From Leptospira vanthielii serovar Holland str. Waz Holland = ATCC 700522 (GTDB lineage Bacteria; Spirochaetota; Leptospiria; Leptospirales; Leptospiraceae): a stretch of 64,000 nt of DNA. Below the pieces are notes generated by a model. The model was not told where the DNA came from, did not search any database, and was given only the letters and a program-made list of their open reading frames with translations. Both the position numbers and the translations under genes were made by a program. Within the stretch, counting starts at the first letter, position 1. Each line of letters starts with the position of its first letter. Below, piece after piece: positions 35,935 through 44,373 of the stretch. Location: the NCBI RefSeq assembly GCF_000332455.1, contig NZ_AOGY02000065.1, positions 218,589 through 282,588 on the forward strand. The letters are read 5' to 3'.

Positions 35935-37281
35935 TCAAACGATAGACTTTCTTAAGAATAAATTTTTAAAATTCTGTTTGAGTCTTAGGAAATGCCATTT
36001 GATTAAGAAAGCATAAGGAATTTGGTCCAGTTGACACATAGCACCACAATTTCCTTCTTCGTTTTCCTTAGACCATAGTATGGTACCTGAAAGTCCAACA
36101 AAACAATGCAAACCAATCCAAAGATCGAATTTGACTTTTGTATTTTCTTGAAACAATTGTGAGGTTGGCAGATAAAACATATTTGCCTGTATATGAAAGA
36201 TAGCGGAGTTTTCTTCAACGTTTAATGTGTGTAAATCAACAGAACTAAAGAGAGGTACTTCAAGCATCCTGTCCCTAAAAAAATATGGATTAATAATTCC
36301 TGCAAAGAAAAACATCATAGAAAGGATCATTGGATACATTACAAATAAGGCAAAATAATCTTGAAGTGCCAAATCGGGAAATTTATGAGATATCCAATCG
36401 GGAGAATCAAATAATAAATATACTGATAAAATTCCAGGAACTAAAAAGAATACAGTAAGGAGAGAATGACGTATGGTTGGAAATTGTAAAAGTTTGATAC
36501 CTGACGTAGATATATGTTTTTGAATATTTTGAATCCAACCTTCGTGCCGATTGTGACGACTCAAAATTTCATACTCTTCCATACTCATTTTTAAGAGTTT
36601 TAGGATGTGTCCAGGAACAAGGATCCTGGATTTCGCAATAGTCAGTTCTAATAAAAAGAAAAGGGAAAGAATACAAATAGGAAGAATTAATAATAAGTCA
36701 ATTTCTTGAATTAAAGAAAGATTATACAATCCATGAATCCCAACACAAATTAAAAATCCAAAGGATAATTTTCCCCATTTAAAAACGGGATTTTTGTGAA
36801 ATAAAAACATCATTAGATAAGCACCTATGAGTCCACCATTCATCATGTGGATGGGCAAAGCCGTGATGGAACGAAGCACTTGTGACCAAAGGCCTGTGTT
36901 GATGTAATATAAGATATTTTCAACTAAACCAAAACCTCCACCTAATACTAGTCCATAGAAAATACCATCGGTAACAGTAAATTCATCCTGATTCTTACGA
37001 AAAAAAAGATAAATTCCTAAGAGTTTCGCAAACTCTTCTATAAAGGCTGAGTGAATAAATGCATTCCAAAAGGGAGCACCATTCGGAATCCAATTTAATA
37101 GAAGAGCTTGCAGGCCAATCGCAACTCCTGCACTAAAAATGGAAAATGCAAAAGCAGTATATTGTAAAAAGGAATCCGTAAATCGGTAAAAATGAAATCG
37201 ATAGAAGGAATAATAAAAACCTAAGGTAAGGAAGTTGATAAAAAAAATGATCAGACTAGGTATAGAAATTTGTGTGATCAT
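35935..37281 (-). CDS. PrsW-family intramembrane protease with C-terminal extension
   Basis: A 448-residue membrane protein. The N-terminal half (to about 205) has the PrsW signatures: HSAFIEEFAKLLGIYLFF with the glutamate pair, GIFYGLVLGGGFGLVENILY and a later His in LPIHMMNGG. PrsW proteins cleave anti-sigma factors within the membrane. The C-terminal 240 residues are unusual: a soluble segment, two more TM helices (about 270-330) and a beta-rich tail (about 335-430) that might be PilZ-like, which is only a guess. Downstream it converges on the envelope-protein gene. Confidence 0.82.
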   Translation of the reverse strand: MITQISIPSLIIFFINFLTLGFYYSFYRFHFYRFTDSFLQYTAFAFSIFSAGVAIGLQALLLNWIPNGAPFWNAFIHSAFIEEFAKLLGIYLFFRKNQDEFTVTDGIFYGLVLGGGFGLVENILYYINTGLWSQVLRSITALPIHMMNGGLIGAYLMMFLFHKNPVFKWGKLSFGFLICVGIHGLYNLSLIQEIDLLLILPICILSLFFLLELTIAKSRILVPGHILKLLKMSMEEYEILSRHNRHEGWIQNIQKHISTSGIKLLQFPTIRHSLLTVFFLVPGILSVYLLFDSPDWISHKFPDLALQDYFALFVMYPMILSMMFFFAGIINPYFFRDRMLEVPLFSSVDLHTLNVEENSAIFHIQANMFYLPTSQLFQENTKVKFDLWIGLHCFVGLSGTILWSKENEEGNCGAMCQLDQIPYAFLIKWHFLRLKQNFKNLFLRKSIV

Positions 37282-37340
37282 TTGGTATGATTAACGGCTA
37301 AAAAACCTTGAAAATAAACGAGAATGCTACAGAAATTTGA

Positions 37341-38543
37341 TTAAACTAGTCTTTTTACTGCCTTTCGTAAACCATCAATCGTTAGAGGAAACATGGTAAC
37401 AACGTCTTCTATGGCCTCAATCGTAGGTGCTCCCCAGAAACGTTTGGGTTCTGGATTCAGCCAAACCGATTCTGGAAAATATCCCACGAGTTCCTTCAGA
37501 GATTCGAGTCCACTTTTAGCCTTTCGTTGTTTTTCTTCAGAGCTTGAGCTGTGATACGAATAAGGATTGTAAGGTGTTCCCATAAGTTCGTAAGGTGCCA
37601 TGTATGCATCACCTACAAAAATCAGTTTTGTATTTTTGCGGAACTTTTCTTCGAATTGTTTGAGAGAAATTTTGGTTTGGAACTCGTGGTTTGCATATAA
37701 ATATTCATGAAAGATATTATGGAAAAAATAATTATGAACTTCTTTGAAGTGATATAGTCCTCTACTTGCACTAAATAGTTTACTTACCCGATCTGAATGA
37801 GGGGTCATACTTCCGCCAATATCCATGATGAGTACAAGCCGAAGAGAGTTTTTACGTTCCCTTTCCTCTACCAATTCGATTTCACCTCCGTTTTCACAGG
37901 TTCTATCGATAGTTTTATCTACATGGAGTTCTCTTCTCCCTTCCTTTTTTAAAAACCTAAGTTCCTTTAAGGCAAGTTGGATGGATCTTGTGTCTAGGAT
38001 TTCATCTTCCCGGTAGGCTTTGTACTTTCTTTCGTTCCACAAACTAACACCAGAACGGTTCCCTTCCCCCTCTGTATTTCCTCCAATGGAAATTCCATTG
38101 GGATTAAATCCTGAATTACCAAATGGAGAGATTCCCGAAGTCCCAACCCATTTGTTTCCACCATCGTGGCGTTCTTTTTGTTCGGCCAAACGTTTTTTTA
38201 ATTCTTCGATGACTTCTTCCATACTTAAATTTGGAGCATTTAATTTTTCCGAACCACCCAAGTGTTTGGGAATATTTTCTTCCAACCATTCGAAGAGCGT
38301 GTCTCTAAACAAAATTCGTTGTTCCTTCCAACTTCCAAAGGTTTTGGAAAAGGCAAGGTCATAACTATCATAGTGTTTTAGATCTTTGGCAAAATTGAGT
38401 CTACCAACACGGTAAAGTTGGTCCAAGTTCATATAACCAGAAGGATCAGTAAGTTTCCTGAGACTTGCGAGAAATGCAATTAGCTCTCCCGTAGAACAAG
38501 GAACAGACTCTCCTCGTAGATTGTAAAAAAAATCCAAAAACAT
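37341..38543 (-). CDS. VWA-domain protein of the CoxE type, partner of the adjacent MoxR ATPase
   Basis: A 400-residue cytoplasmic protein. The N-terminal half is helical, with a charged middle region (GNKWVGTSGISPFGNSG). The C-terminal von Willebrand A domain (about 225-390) has the metal-site motif LVLIMDIGGSMTPHSDR, the DxGxS variant usual in CoxE-like proteins. These work with MoxR AAA+ ATPases as chaperones in metal-cofactor insertion or complex assembly. It starts 1 base after the MoxR gene, so the pair is an operon. No CO dehydrogenase or other usual client is in the window. Confidence 0.9.
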   Translation of the reverse strand: MFLDFFYNLRGESVPCSTGELIAFLASLRKLTDPSGYMNLDQLYRVGRLNFAKDLKHYDSYDLAFSKTFGSWKEQRILFRDTLFEWLEENIPKHLGGSEKLNAPNLSMEEVIEELKKRLAEQKERHDGGNKWVGTSGISPFGNSGFNPNGISIGGNTEGEGNRSGVSLWNERKYKAYREDEILDTRSIQLALKELRFLKKEGRRELHVDKTIDRTCENGGEIELVEERERKNSLRLVLIMDIGGSMTPHSDRVSKLFSASRGLYHFKEVHNYFFHNIFHEYLYANHEFQTKISLKQFEEKFRKNTKLIFVGDAYMAPYELMGTPYNPYSYHSSSSEEKQRKAKSGLESLKELVGYFPESVWLNPEPKRFWGAPTIEAIEDVVTMFPLTIDGLRKAVKRLV

Positions 38544-38544
38544 A

Positions 38545-39333
38545 TTAGTTCAAATAAACTCGATAGTCGTCTTCGGATTTGAATAAAGTTCCCGCAAAAG
38601 GGATTTTACTGGATTCCAGAGTTTCCCCGGATACAAGGAGCACCTGAATCCAATCCAGAAGTTCACTTGTGGACGGTTTTTTTCGAAGACTTTCTATTTT
38701 TCGAATGGAATAAAACATTGCCAGAGCTTTTTCCATAAACTCGGTTTGGATGGAGGGGTAATGTGCTTTGATGATTTCTTTCATTGCTTCTCGTTTCGGA
38801 AATTCAATGTAATGGAAGATACAACGCCTGAGGAACGCATCGGGAAGTTCCTTTTCATTGTTTGATGTAATGATGACAATCGGTCTTTCTTTTGCGATGA
38901 TATGTTCTTTTGTTTCTGGAATAAAAAACTCCATTTTGTCTAATTCCAGAAGTAAGTCGTTTGGAAATTCGATGTCCGCTTTATCAATCTCGTCAATGAG
39001 GACTACCGCTTTATTCGGTTGGGCAAACGCCTCCCCCAAGGCCCCAAGCCGGATGTAATTTTTTACCTCGCGCACCCGGAGCATCGCCTCCTCTTCGGGA
39101 AACCTAGAGTCATTCAAACGGGAAACGGCATCATAGAAATACAAACCTTCCTTGGCCAAACTGGTGGATTTAATATGCCATCGGTAAAAGGGAAGGTTCT
39201 TTGTCTCTGCAAGGAAACTCGCAAGGAGAGTTTTCCCAGTCCCCGGTTCACCCTTCAGGAGGAGAGGTCTTTTTGTAATTTCTGCCACTAGGACCGCTTC
39301 TTTCAGATCTTCGGACAGGATGTAATCAGCCAT
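38545..39333 (-). CDS. MoxR-family AAA+ ATPase
   Basis: A 262-residue AAA+ ATPase starting MADYILSEDLKEAVLVAEIT. Walker A is LLKGEPGTGKTLLA, Walker B is VVLIDEIDKADIEF, sensor 1 is IVITSNNEKELPDAFLRRC, and the sensor 2 region is near the C-terminus. The open frame extends 64 codons further, but that extension overlaps the start of the divergent gene at 39449 and lacks family similarity, so ATG 39333 is chosen. It probably remodels client complexes with the VWA protein encoded next to it. About 115 bases separate it from the divergent gene. Confidence 0.92.
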   Translation of the reverse strand: MADYILSEDLKEAVLVAEITKRPLLLKGEPGTGKTLLASFLAETKNLPFYRWHIKSTSLAKEGLYFYDAVSRLNDSRFPEEEAMLRVREVKNYIRLGALGEAFAQPNKAVVLIDEIDKADIEFPNDLLLELDKMEFFIPETKEHIIAKERPIVIITSNNEKELPDAFLRRCIFHYIEFPKREAMKEIIKAHYPSIQTEFMEKALAMFYSIRKIESLRKKPSTSELLDWIQVLLVSGETLESSKIPFAGTLFKSEDDYRVYLN

Positions 39334-39448
39334 GGTGTTATCTACCTTTTGGACTCCAATCTTTTCAGAAAAACGGGGGAATCCACTAAAAATTGCTTTT
39401 TGTAAGAAATTGAATTCCCATATTAAGGATTTGGAACGATAGTAAATT

Positions 39449-41368
39449 ATGGGCGATTTTGATAATACGAAACGGGCAATTGGCGTTGGGAAACTGGATG
39501 ATTCTGCAAGAAAGGATATGTTCAATAAGTTTGTCAGTGCCGGCGGGGAAATTGTAAAAGAAAAACAACCCCAAAAAGAAGACGACTCAAAGAAGAACCG
39601 CCCGGAACCAAAGGTTCGTCAAAGCACTGTTTCTCGTGGTACTGGTGATGATAGCCGTTCGGGAAGTCGGGGTGGAAATCAAAACAAATCTGATTCGGGA
39701 AACGCAAGATCCCAAGCAGATTCCAAAGCCCAATATGAAAAAGAAATTAGCAGTTTTTCAGCCAGGTTTGGAATCAAACTCAAATGTTGGCTTGCCCGTG
39801 TCACTCCGTTTGGAACGAGTGATCTCACTCCGAAGTTTATGCATGATTTTAGCATACGCGCCAAACAATCATTAATTGAGCTTCAATACAGTGGAAATGA
39901 ACTTTTAGCAAACCAACAATATTCCCCTCAACTGAGTAAAGCCTTAGATAAAATCAATCCACTCCTCGTAGAATTACTTGCCATGGGCCAAAAACTTTAT
40001 AATGGCCCTGAACTAACAGATATTACTGATCCCATCCTAGTTGCCCCAGAGTCCCCTGTTGCTATCGAACGAGTCAAAAATCCAATTTATGCACTTTTTA
40101 AAAGGATGTACATTCTTTATCCTTATCAAGAGACTCTAAAAAAATCTTTTATGCAAGCTTATGATGAATTACAAAAATTGGAAGGGAAACCATCACTAAT
40201 TTATGCAAACAAAAAACGAAAGGTAACGCAAGAAATTGATACTCTCTTTGAAGGTTTTTTTGATAGACTTTACCTTGTTGTTTTAAGGGCAGAAAACAAA
40301 AATATACCACTGATTTCTCGTTATATGGAGAATCTATTGGGTATTTTGCCTGAGGATCGACCTGGACAAAGAAAGTCAGGGGAAAACGTACCTGGTGGGA
40401 AACAGGTAGAAACCAAAGACGATAAAAAAGAGGAAGATTCAAAGAAGGAAGATACTGAAGAGGAAATTCCACTTTCCAAAGAACAAGCGTATGGCCTTCG
40501 TTTGATGCAGATGTATTCCCTGCCGAAACTTCGTAAAAAATTTGATCCAAAAAATGAATATGGCCACATTTCCGATTCGGACAAAGCACTGCTTGCCTTG
40601 TTTTATTTTTTTGAATTTGATGATGAGTATTCCTTTGTAATGACAACAAAAAAAATTGATATCAAACCTGGCTCGGTTAACGGAGTTAAGGTGGATTATC
40701 GTCAAAAGATGTTGGATATTTATGAAGGTACAAGAACCATCATTGACCAATTCCGTATTTATAACGATATCGTAAGAGAGTTAGAAAAACACAAAGCAAA
40801 TCCTGGTGCCAACTACATTGAAGCTTCCAAAAAACTAACGGGAATTGAACAAAAACGTACCGGACAATCCAGAACCGTTAGAATGGCCATCAAAGAGTTT
40901 AGTTTAAAATCCAGAGATTCACTTCTTGTTCTGATAAAGGACATGAAAAGCAAAAAGGAAATCGTCGCCAACATGAATGACGTTTTGACTTTGGATTCGA
41001 TGGAATCTCGCAAACGACTCAACAAAAAACCAGTAAAACAATGCATTATGGAAGCATATTGTTACTTAATGGCTTTGTATGAACGTTTGGAAACAGGAGA
41101 TTTATTCGGTGGGCTTGTCGAACTCACTTCGGAACAAATGAAATCTTCCTTTGGTGTGGAACTAGGAAATGCCAGTGGTGAATCTACGGATACAGAGTTT
41201 GCCGATTTAGATAAAGACACGCAAGAACCATCGAAGCAAACTCAAACACCGAAAACAAATAATGATTTAGAAACTAAAGATTCTGAAGAAGATTCTTCTG
41301 ATGAAGAAAATGACAGTTCGGATGATCCTTTGGATGATGACATATTACCAAGCGGGAATCCTTTTTAA
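39449..41368 (+). CDS. Large unknown protein with disordered N-terminus and acidic C-terminus
   Basis: A 639-residue cytoplasmic protein with no recognised family. Residues 1-100 are low-complexity and charged (KKNRPEPKVRQSTVSRGTGD). A helical core spans about 100-590, broken by a second charged insert near 305-345 (ETKDDKKEEDSKKEDTEEEI). The last 60 residues are strongly acidic (SEEDSSDEENDSSDDPLDDD). No signal peptide, membrane segment or nucleotide-binding motif is seen. It is divergent from the MoxR-VWA operon and its stop overlaps the start of the nitrilase-like gene (TAATG). A client or scaffold for the MoxR-VWA pair is possible, but only by position. Confidence 0.75.
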   Translation: MGDFDNTKRAIGVGKLDDSARKDMFNKFVSAGGEIVKEKQPQKEDDSKKNRPEPKVRQSTVSRGTGDDSRSGSRGGNQNKSDSGNARSQADSKAQYEKEISSFSARFGIKLKCWLARVTPFGTSDLTPKFMHDFSIRAKQSLIELQYSGNELLANQQYSPQLSKALDKINPLLVELLAMGQKLYNGPELTDITDPILVAPESPVAIERVKNPIYALFKRMYILYPYQETLKKSFMQAYDELQKLEGKPSLIYANKKRKVTQEIDTLFEGFFDRLYLVVLRAENKNIPLISRYMENLLGILPEDRPGQRKSGENVPGGKQVETKDDKKEEDSKKEDTEEEIPLSKEQAYGLRLMQMYSLPKLRKKFDPKNEYGHISDSDKALLALFYFFEFDDEYSFVMTTKKIDIKPGSVNGVKVDYRQKMLDIYEGTRTIIDQFRIYNDIVRELEKHKANPGANYIEASKKLTGIEQKRTGQSRTVRMAIKEFSLKSRDSLLVLIKDMKSKKEIVANMNDVLTLDSMESRKRLNKKPVKQCIMEAYCYLMALYERLETGDLFGGLVELTSEQMKSSFGVELGNASGESTDTEFADLDKDTQEPSKQTQTPKTNNDLETKDSEEDSSDEENDSSDDPLDDDILPSGNPF

Positions 41369-42078
41369 TGGCAGTCATCAAAATCGCAATCTACCAGAAG
41401 AACTTACACAAACGTCTAAACCCTGATGAAATTTCTAAAGTCCAACAAAGTAAGGCTCATTTTTTAATTTTACCAGAAGGTTTTCCTCATCTTTTCCAAA
41501 GTGAATCACCCCAAGATGCGGCAAAACATGAAAAAGAATACCAAGACCATCTATTGGAAATTTCAGAAACTTTTCCCGGTGTCATCCTCGGTGGCAGCCA
41601 TTATCGAAAAAATGAAGAAGGTCATTTGGTTTCCGCTCTACCCATTGTCCAATCTCTCGTTTTAGTTGATTTTTATGAAAAAAAATCCCCTTCTCCTTCT
41701 AAAGAACCCGGAGTGGTTCCAGGAATAACAGAATCTATCTTTATTATGGGGGGACTCCGTTTTGGACTACTTGTTGGTGAAGATTTAGAAAATGAATCCA
41801 TCTGGAAAGAGTTTAAAAAAGAAGATATCGAGATTATATTTTATTTATCTTATGCTGATGAAAAACGTTCTTACGAGGAGGATCTCACATACTTTGAATC
41901 CCTAGCGAAAGAAAGAGGGGTCCATTTAATCCGTGTTTGCGGACCATCAGAAGGAAAACCTGCTCGGAGTCTTTATGCCTCACCCTCTGGAATCAACTGG
42001 AAGGTAGGAAAAGCGGAAGAAGATAAAGATGTGTTTAAAACTTTGTCTGTGAACGTAATGAGAAGTTATTTGTTATAA
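41368..42078 (+). CDS. Nitrilase-superfamily protein lacking the catalytic cysteine (probable pseudoenzyme)
   Basis: A 236-residue protein with the carbon-nitrogen hydrolase fold. The catalytic Glu is present (FLILPEGFPH, Glu37) and a Lys occupies the usual region (VDFYEKKSP, Lys105), followed by EPGVVPG. The nucleophile motif, usually GxxICxD, reads FGLLVGEDLENE, with Gly137 where the Cys should be. Amidase activity is therefore unlikely; binding or regulation is more plausible. It is shorter than the usual 260-300 residues. It is translationally coupled (TAATG) to the 639-residue unknown gene, so the two products probably act together. A terminator follows. Confidence 0.82.
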   Translation: MAVIKIAIYQKNLHKRLNPDEISKVQQSKAHFLILPEGFPHLFQSESPQDAAKHEKEYQDHLLEISETFPGVILGGSHYRKNEEGHLVSALPIVQSLVLVDFYEKKSPSPSKEPGVVPGITESIFIMGGLRFGLLVGEDLENESIWKEFKKEDIEIIFYLSYADEKRSYEEDLTYFESLAKERGVHLIRVCGPSEGKPARSLYASPSGINWKVGKAEEDKDVFKTLSVNVMRSYLL

Positions 42079-42085
42079 ATAAAAA

Positions 42086-42134
42086 CAAGCGGGGATCTCT
42101 TTTTTAAAGAATGATCCCACTTAAGTTTTTTTTT
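42086..42134. terminator. Terminator between convergent nitrilase-like and lspA genes
   Basis: A hairpin with arms around CGGGGATC (42090-42097) and GATCCCAC (42113-42120) and an inner TCTTT/AAAGA pairing, followed by a run of nine T. It ends the rightward operon; the A-rich left flank may allow it to serve the leftward lspA operon too. Confidence 0.72.
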
Positions 42135-42159
42135 CTGTAATCGCAGTGTCTTAAAGGAT

Positions 42160-42720
42160 TTATTTTTTATCTAATTCTTTCCAGTCCATGGTAAGAAGGA
42201 GAATGACGATCCCAATCGACACACAAGAATCTGCCACATTGAATGCAGGCCAACGGTCAAAAAGTAAAAAATCGGGCCATTCAAAGTCTAAAAAATCCAC
42301 CACCCCAATGTATTCGATACCTGGTTTTTCGGGGCTGAATCCAAATCGAAATCCTACGCCGGGAATTTTTACGAAGAATTTATCGGAAAAGTTTCCGAAG
42401 GCGCCAGCCATTACAAAGTTCCAACCCCAAGCATTGCCTAAATCAGCATTTTGCCAACGGTAGAAGATTAAGAATACAATCGCAAAACCTGTAGCAAAAA
42501 GGGATGGCAGGGCATTGTCTTGAAAAAGTCCAAACACAAAACCAGTATTAAAAGTTAAGGACAATCTGAAAAAATCACCTAACACTGGAATACTCTCATG
42601 AGCTAACATTTTTGTTATGATGATATATTTGGATGTCAGATCTAAAAAAAGTCCAAACGCAACAAAAGCAAGATATCCAGGTTTAAAGACCGAAAAAAAT
42701 GGGGTTTTAGGTAGATTCAT
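42160..42720 (-). CDS. lspA: Lipoprotein signal peptidase (signal peptidase II)
   Basis: A 186-residue inner-membrane aspartic protease with four hydrophobic segments, somewhat longer than the usual 160. Conserved blocks are visible: [32 protein letters not shown] and the second aspartate in [11 protein letters not shown]. It cleaves the signal peptide at the lipidated cysteine of prolipoproteins, which are abundant here. An insert of about 20 residues ([19 protein letters not shown]) lies between the two aspartate blocks. It is the last gene of a leftward operon with the UbiB-like and oxidoreductase genes. Confidence 0.95.
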   Translation of the reverse strand: MNLPKTPFFSVFKPGYLAFVAFGLFLDLTSKYIIITKMLAHESIPVLGDFFRLSLTFNTGFVFGLFQDNALPSLFATGFAIVFLIFYRWQNADLGNAWGWNFVMAGAFGNFSDKFFVKIPGVGFRFGFSPEKPGIEYIGVVDFLDFEWPDFLLFDRWPAFNVADSCVSIGIVILLLTMDWKELDKK

Positions 42721-42738
42721 AAATTAAAGATGATCCGT

Positions 42739-44373
42739 TTATTTTTGTTTCCAATAACTAAGACTTGATTTGGCTAATGTCCAAAAACTCAGTCCTGATA
42801 GTATATAAAATAATATGCTTGGTTCTTTCCATAATTTTTCCGAATAATACATTCCGAAAAAGAAAAATATCGAACCGAGAGCTCCGAAGGTAAATATTTC
42901 TTTTAGCCGTAACTCCTCTTTTCTTGAGGAATCTGGGGTTTGGAACTCTCCACGGTTCCATTTATATAAAAATTCATTCAGTTCCTTGGGTAAAGAAAAG
43001 AGACTTGTAATGAATTCTTCTCCTTCATCCTTCCAAAGTTTTTTTAAGGAACTTCCTTTCAAAACGATCTGTGAAAATGGTTTTTCTGCATAATCGATCA
43101 TAGACCGTGTTGGGTCTAAGTAGGATGAGTTTCCAAGTAACAAAGCGAGTACGCGGTGAAGGCTTAGGAAATTAGGAGGAAGTTTTAAACTAGAAAGAAG
43201 GCGTTTTAGACTCACTTGGATTTCTTTTAAAAAACGAAGGTCTTCTGCTGGACGAAGTGTATCGAGTCCAATATTGCGAAAGTGGTCAGTGGAATCCAAA
43301 ATCCGATTTAGTTTTTCCAGAGAATACTTCACAATTTGGATGAGTTCTTCTTTCGATAATGATTCGGTGACAGCTCCGAGTTCAAATAAAGATTCGGTGA
43401 TCAGGTGATAGTCCTTTCGCATAGCACCAATTAAAATTCGTTCTAAAATGCGAGTTTCTTCTTCTGAGATGGATTGAACGGCACCAAAATCAATAAAACA
43501 AAGTTCACCTGTTTCCATAAAAATTAAATTTCCAGGATGTGGGTCTGCATGAAAGAATCGGTATTCAAAAATCATCAGAATATAAGCCCGAACCAGTTTT
43601 TCTAAATTAGGATTTTTTTTGGTATGAGATTCTAAAACCCCCAATTCATAAATTTTTTTTCCCTCCACAAATTCTGTAACTAATGTATGTTTGTTACAAA
43701 GTTCATCAATGGGATTTGGAAAATAAAAATCCTTCTCTAAAGCAAATAGTTGTTTGGTGTATTTTAAGTTTTTTAATTCACTACGAAGGTCAAGTTCTGA
43801 ACGAATCATCGAGTGCAGTTGTTCGTTTACTTCTTTGGCAGAAATTTTGAATACAAATCGGTCAATGATCCAAAGTACTCTAGAAATGGTTTTTAAATCA
43901 CGAATGGCATCTTCTTCAATTCCTGGATATAAAGTTTTGATCGCTACTTTTTTCTCATTGTAATATCCAATGTGAACTTGGGCGGTGGAGGCACTGGCAT
44001 AGGAGGTTTTGTCCAGGTCCGTAAAAATTTCGGTCATTGATTTTCCGTAATCACTAAACCAACGTTTGTCGATATCCTCAAATTTCCTGGGAGGGATTTT
44101 GTCTTGTAAGTCTTGTAGTTCCCATAAAAATTCCTCTGGTAAAACATGGAATAAATTGCTGACAAACTGACCAATTTTGATATATACACCACCTAACCGA
44201 AAGAATAGGATCTTTGTTTCTTTTCCTTTTCTTTTTAAAAACTGAATTCTTAGGTTTTCATATTTGGTTTGGCTTTTGATTTTTCGTCTTATTTTCGTTA
44301 ATATGAGATACTGGAACCAAGTTCTTATCACAAAAAAATAAATAGAAGCGGACCTGTTTTGTTTTGAATTCAT
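42739..44373 (-). CDS. ABC1/UbiB-family atypical kinase
   Basis: A 544-residue membrane-associated protein of the ABC1/ADCK/UbiB family. Signatures in order: GGVYIKIGQFVSN (the KxGQ inhibitory motif), SASTAQVHIGYYNEKKVAIK, ADPHPGNLIF and CFIDFGAVQ. C-terminal hydrophobic segments (about 490-540) anchor it. These proteins have ATPase activity needed for quinone biosynthesis or lipid homeostasis. Leptospira uses menaquinone, and mqnA is in this window, but a quinone role is inferred. It overlaps the oxidoreductase gene by 4 bases and lies 18 bases upstream of lspA. Confidence 0.92.
   Translation of the reverse strand: MNSKQNRSASIYFFVIRTWFQYLILTKIRRKIKSQTKYENLRIQFLKRKGKETKILFFRLGGVYIKIGQFVSNLFHVLPEEFLWELQDLQDKIPPRKFEDIDKRWFSDYGKSMTEIFTDLDKTSYASASTAQVHIGYYNEKKVAIKTLYPGIEEDAIRDLKTISRVLWIIDRFVFKISAKEVNEQLHSMIRSELDLRSELKNLKYTKQLFALEKDFYFPNPIDELCNKHTLVTEFVEGKKIYELGVLESHTKKNPNLEKLVRAYILMIFEYRFFHADPHPGNLIFMETGELCFIDFGAVQSISEEETRILERILIGAMRKDYHLITESLFELGAVTESLSKEELIQIVKYSLEKLNRILDSTDHFRNIGLDTLRPAEDLRFLKEIQVSLKRLLSSLKLPPNFLSLHRVLALLLGNSSYLDPTRSMIDYAEKPFSQIVLKGSSLKKLWKDEGEEFITSLFSLPKELNEFLYKWNRGEFQTPDSSRKEELRLKEIFTFGALGSIFFFFGMYYSEKLWKEPSILFYILSGLSFWTLAKSSLSYWKQK

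Noticed and set aside
39334..39525. N-terminal extension of the MoxR frame
   Set aside because: It overlaps the start of the divergent 639-residue gene and matches no part of the MoxR family.
40149..40649. Leftward 166-residue frame inside the 639-residue gene
   Set aside because: Composition is that of a shadow frame (many His, Gln and Cys), with no ribosome-binding site and no family match.
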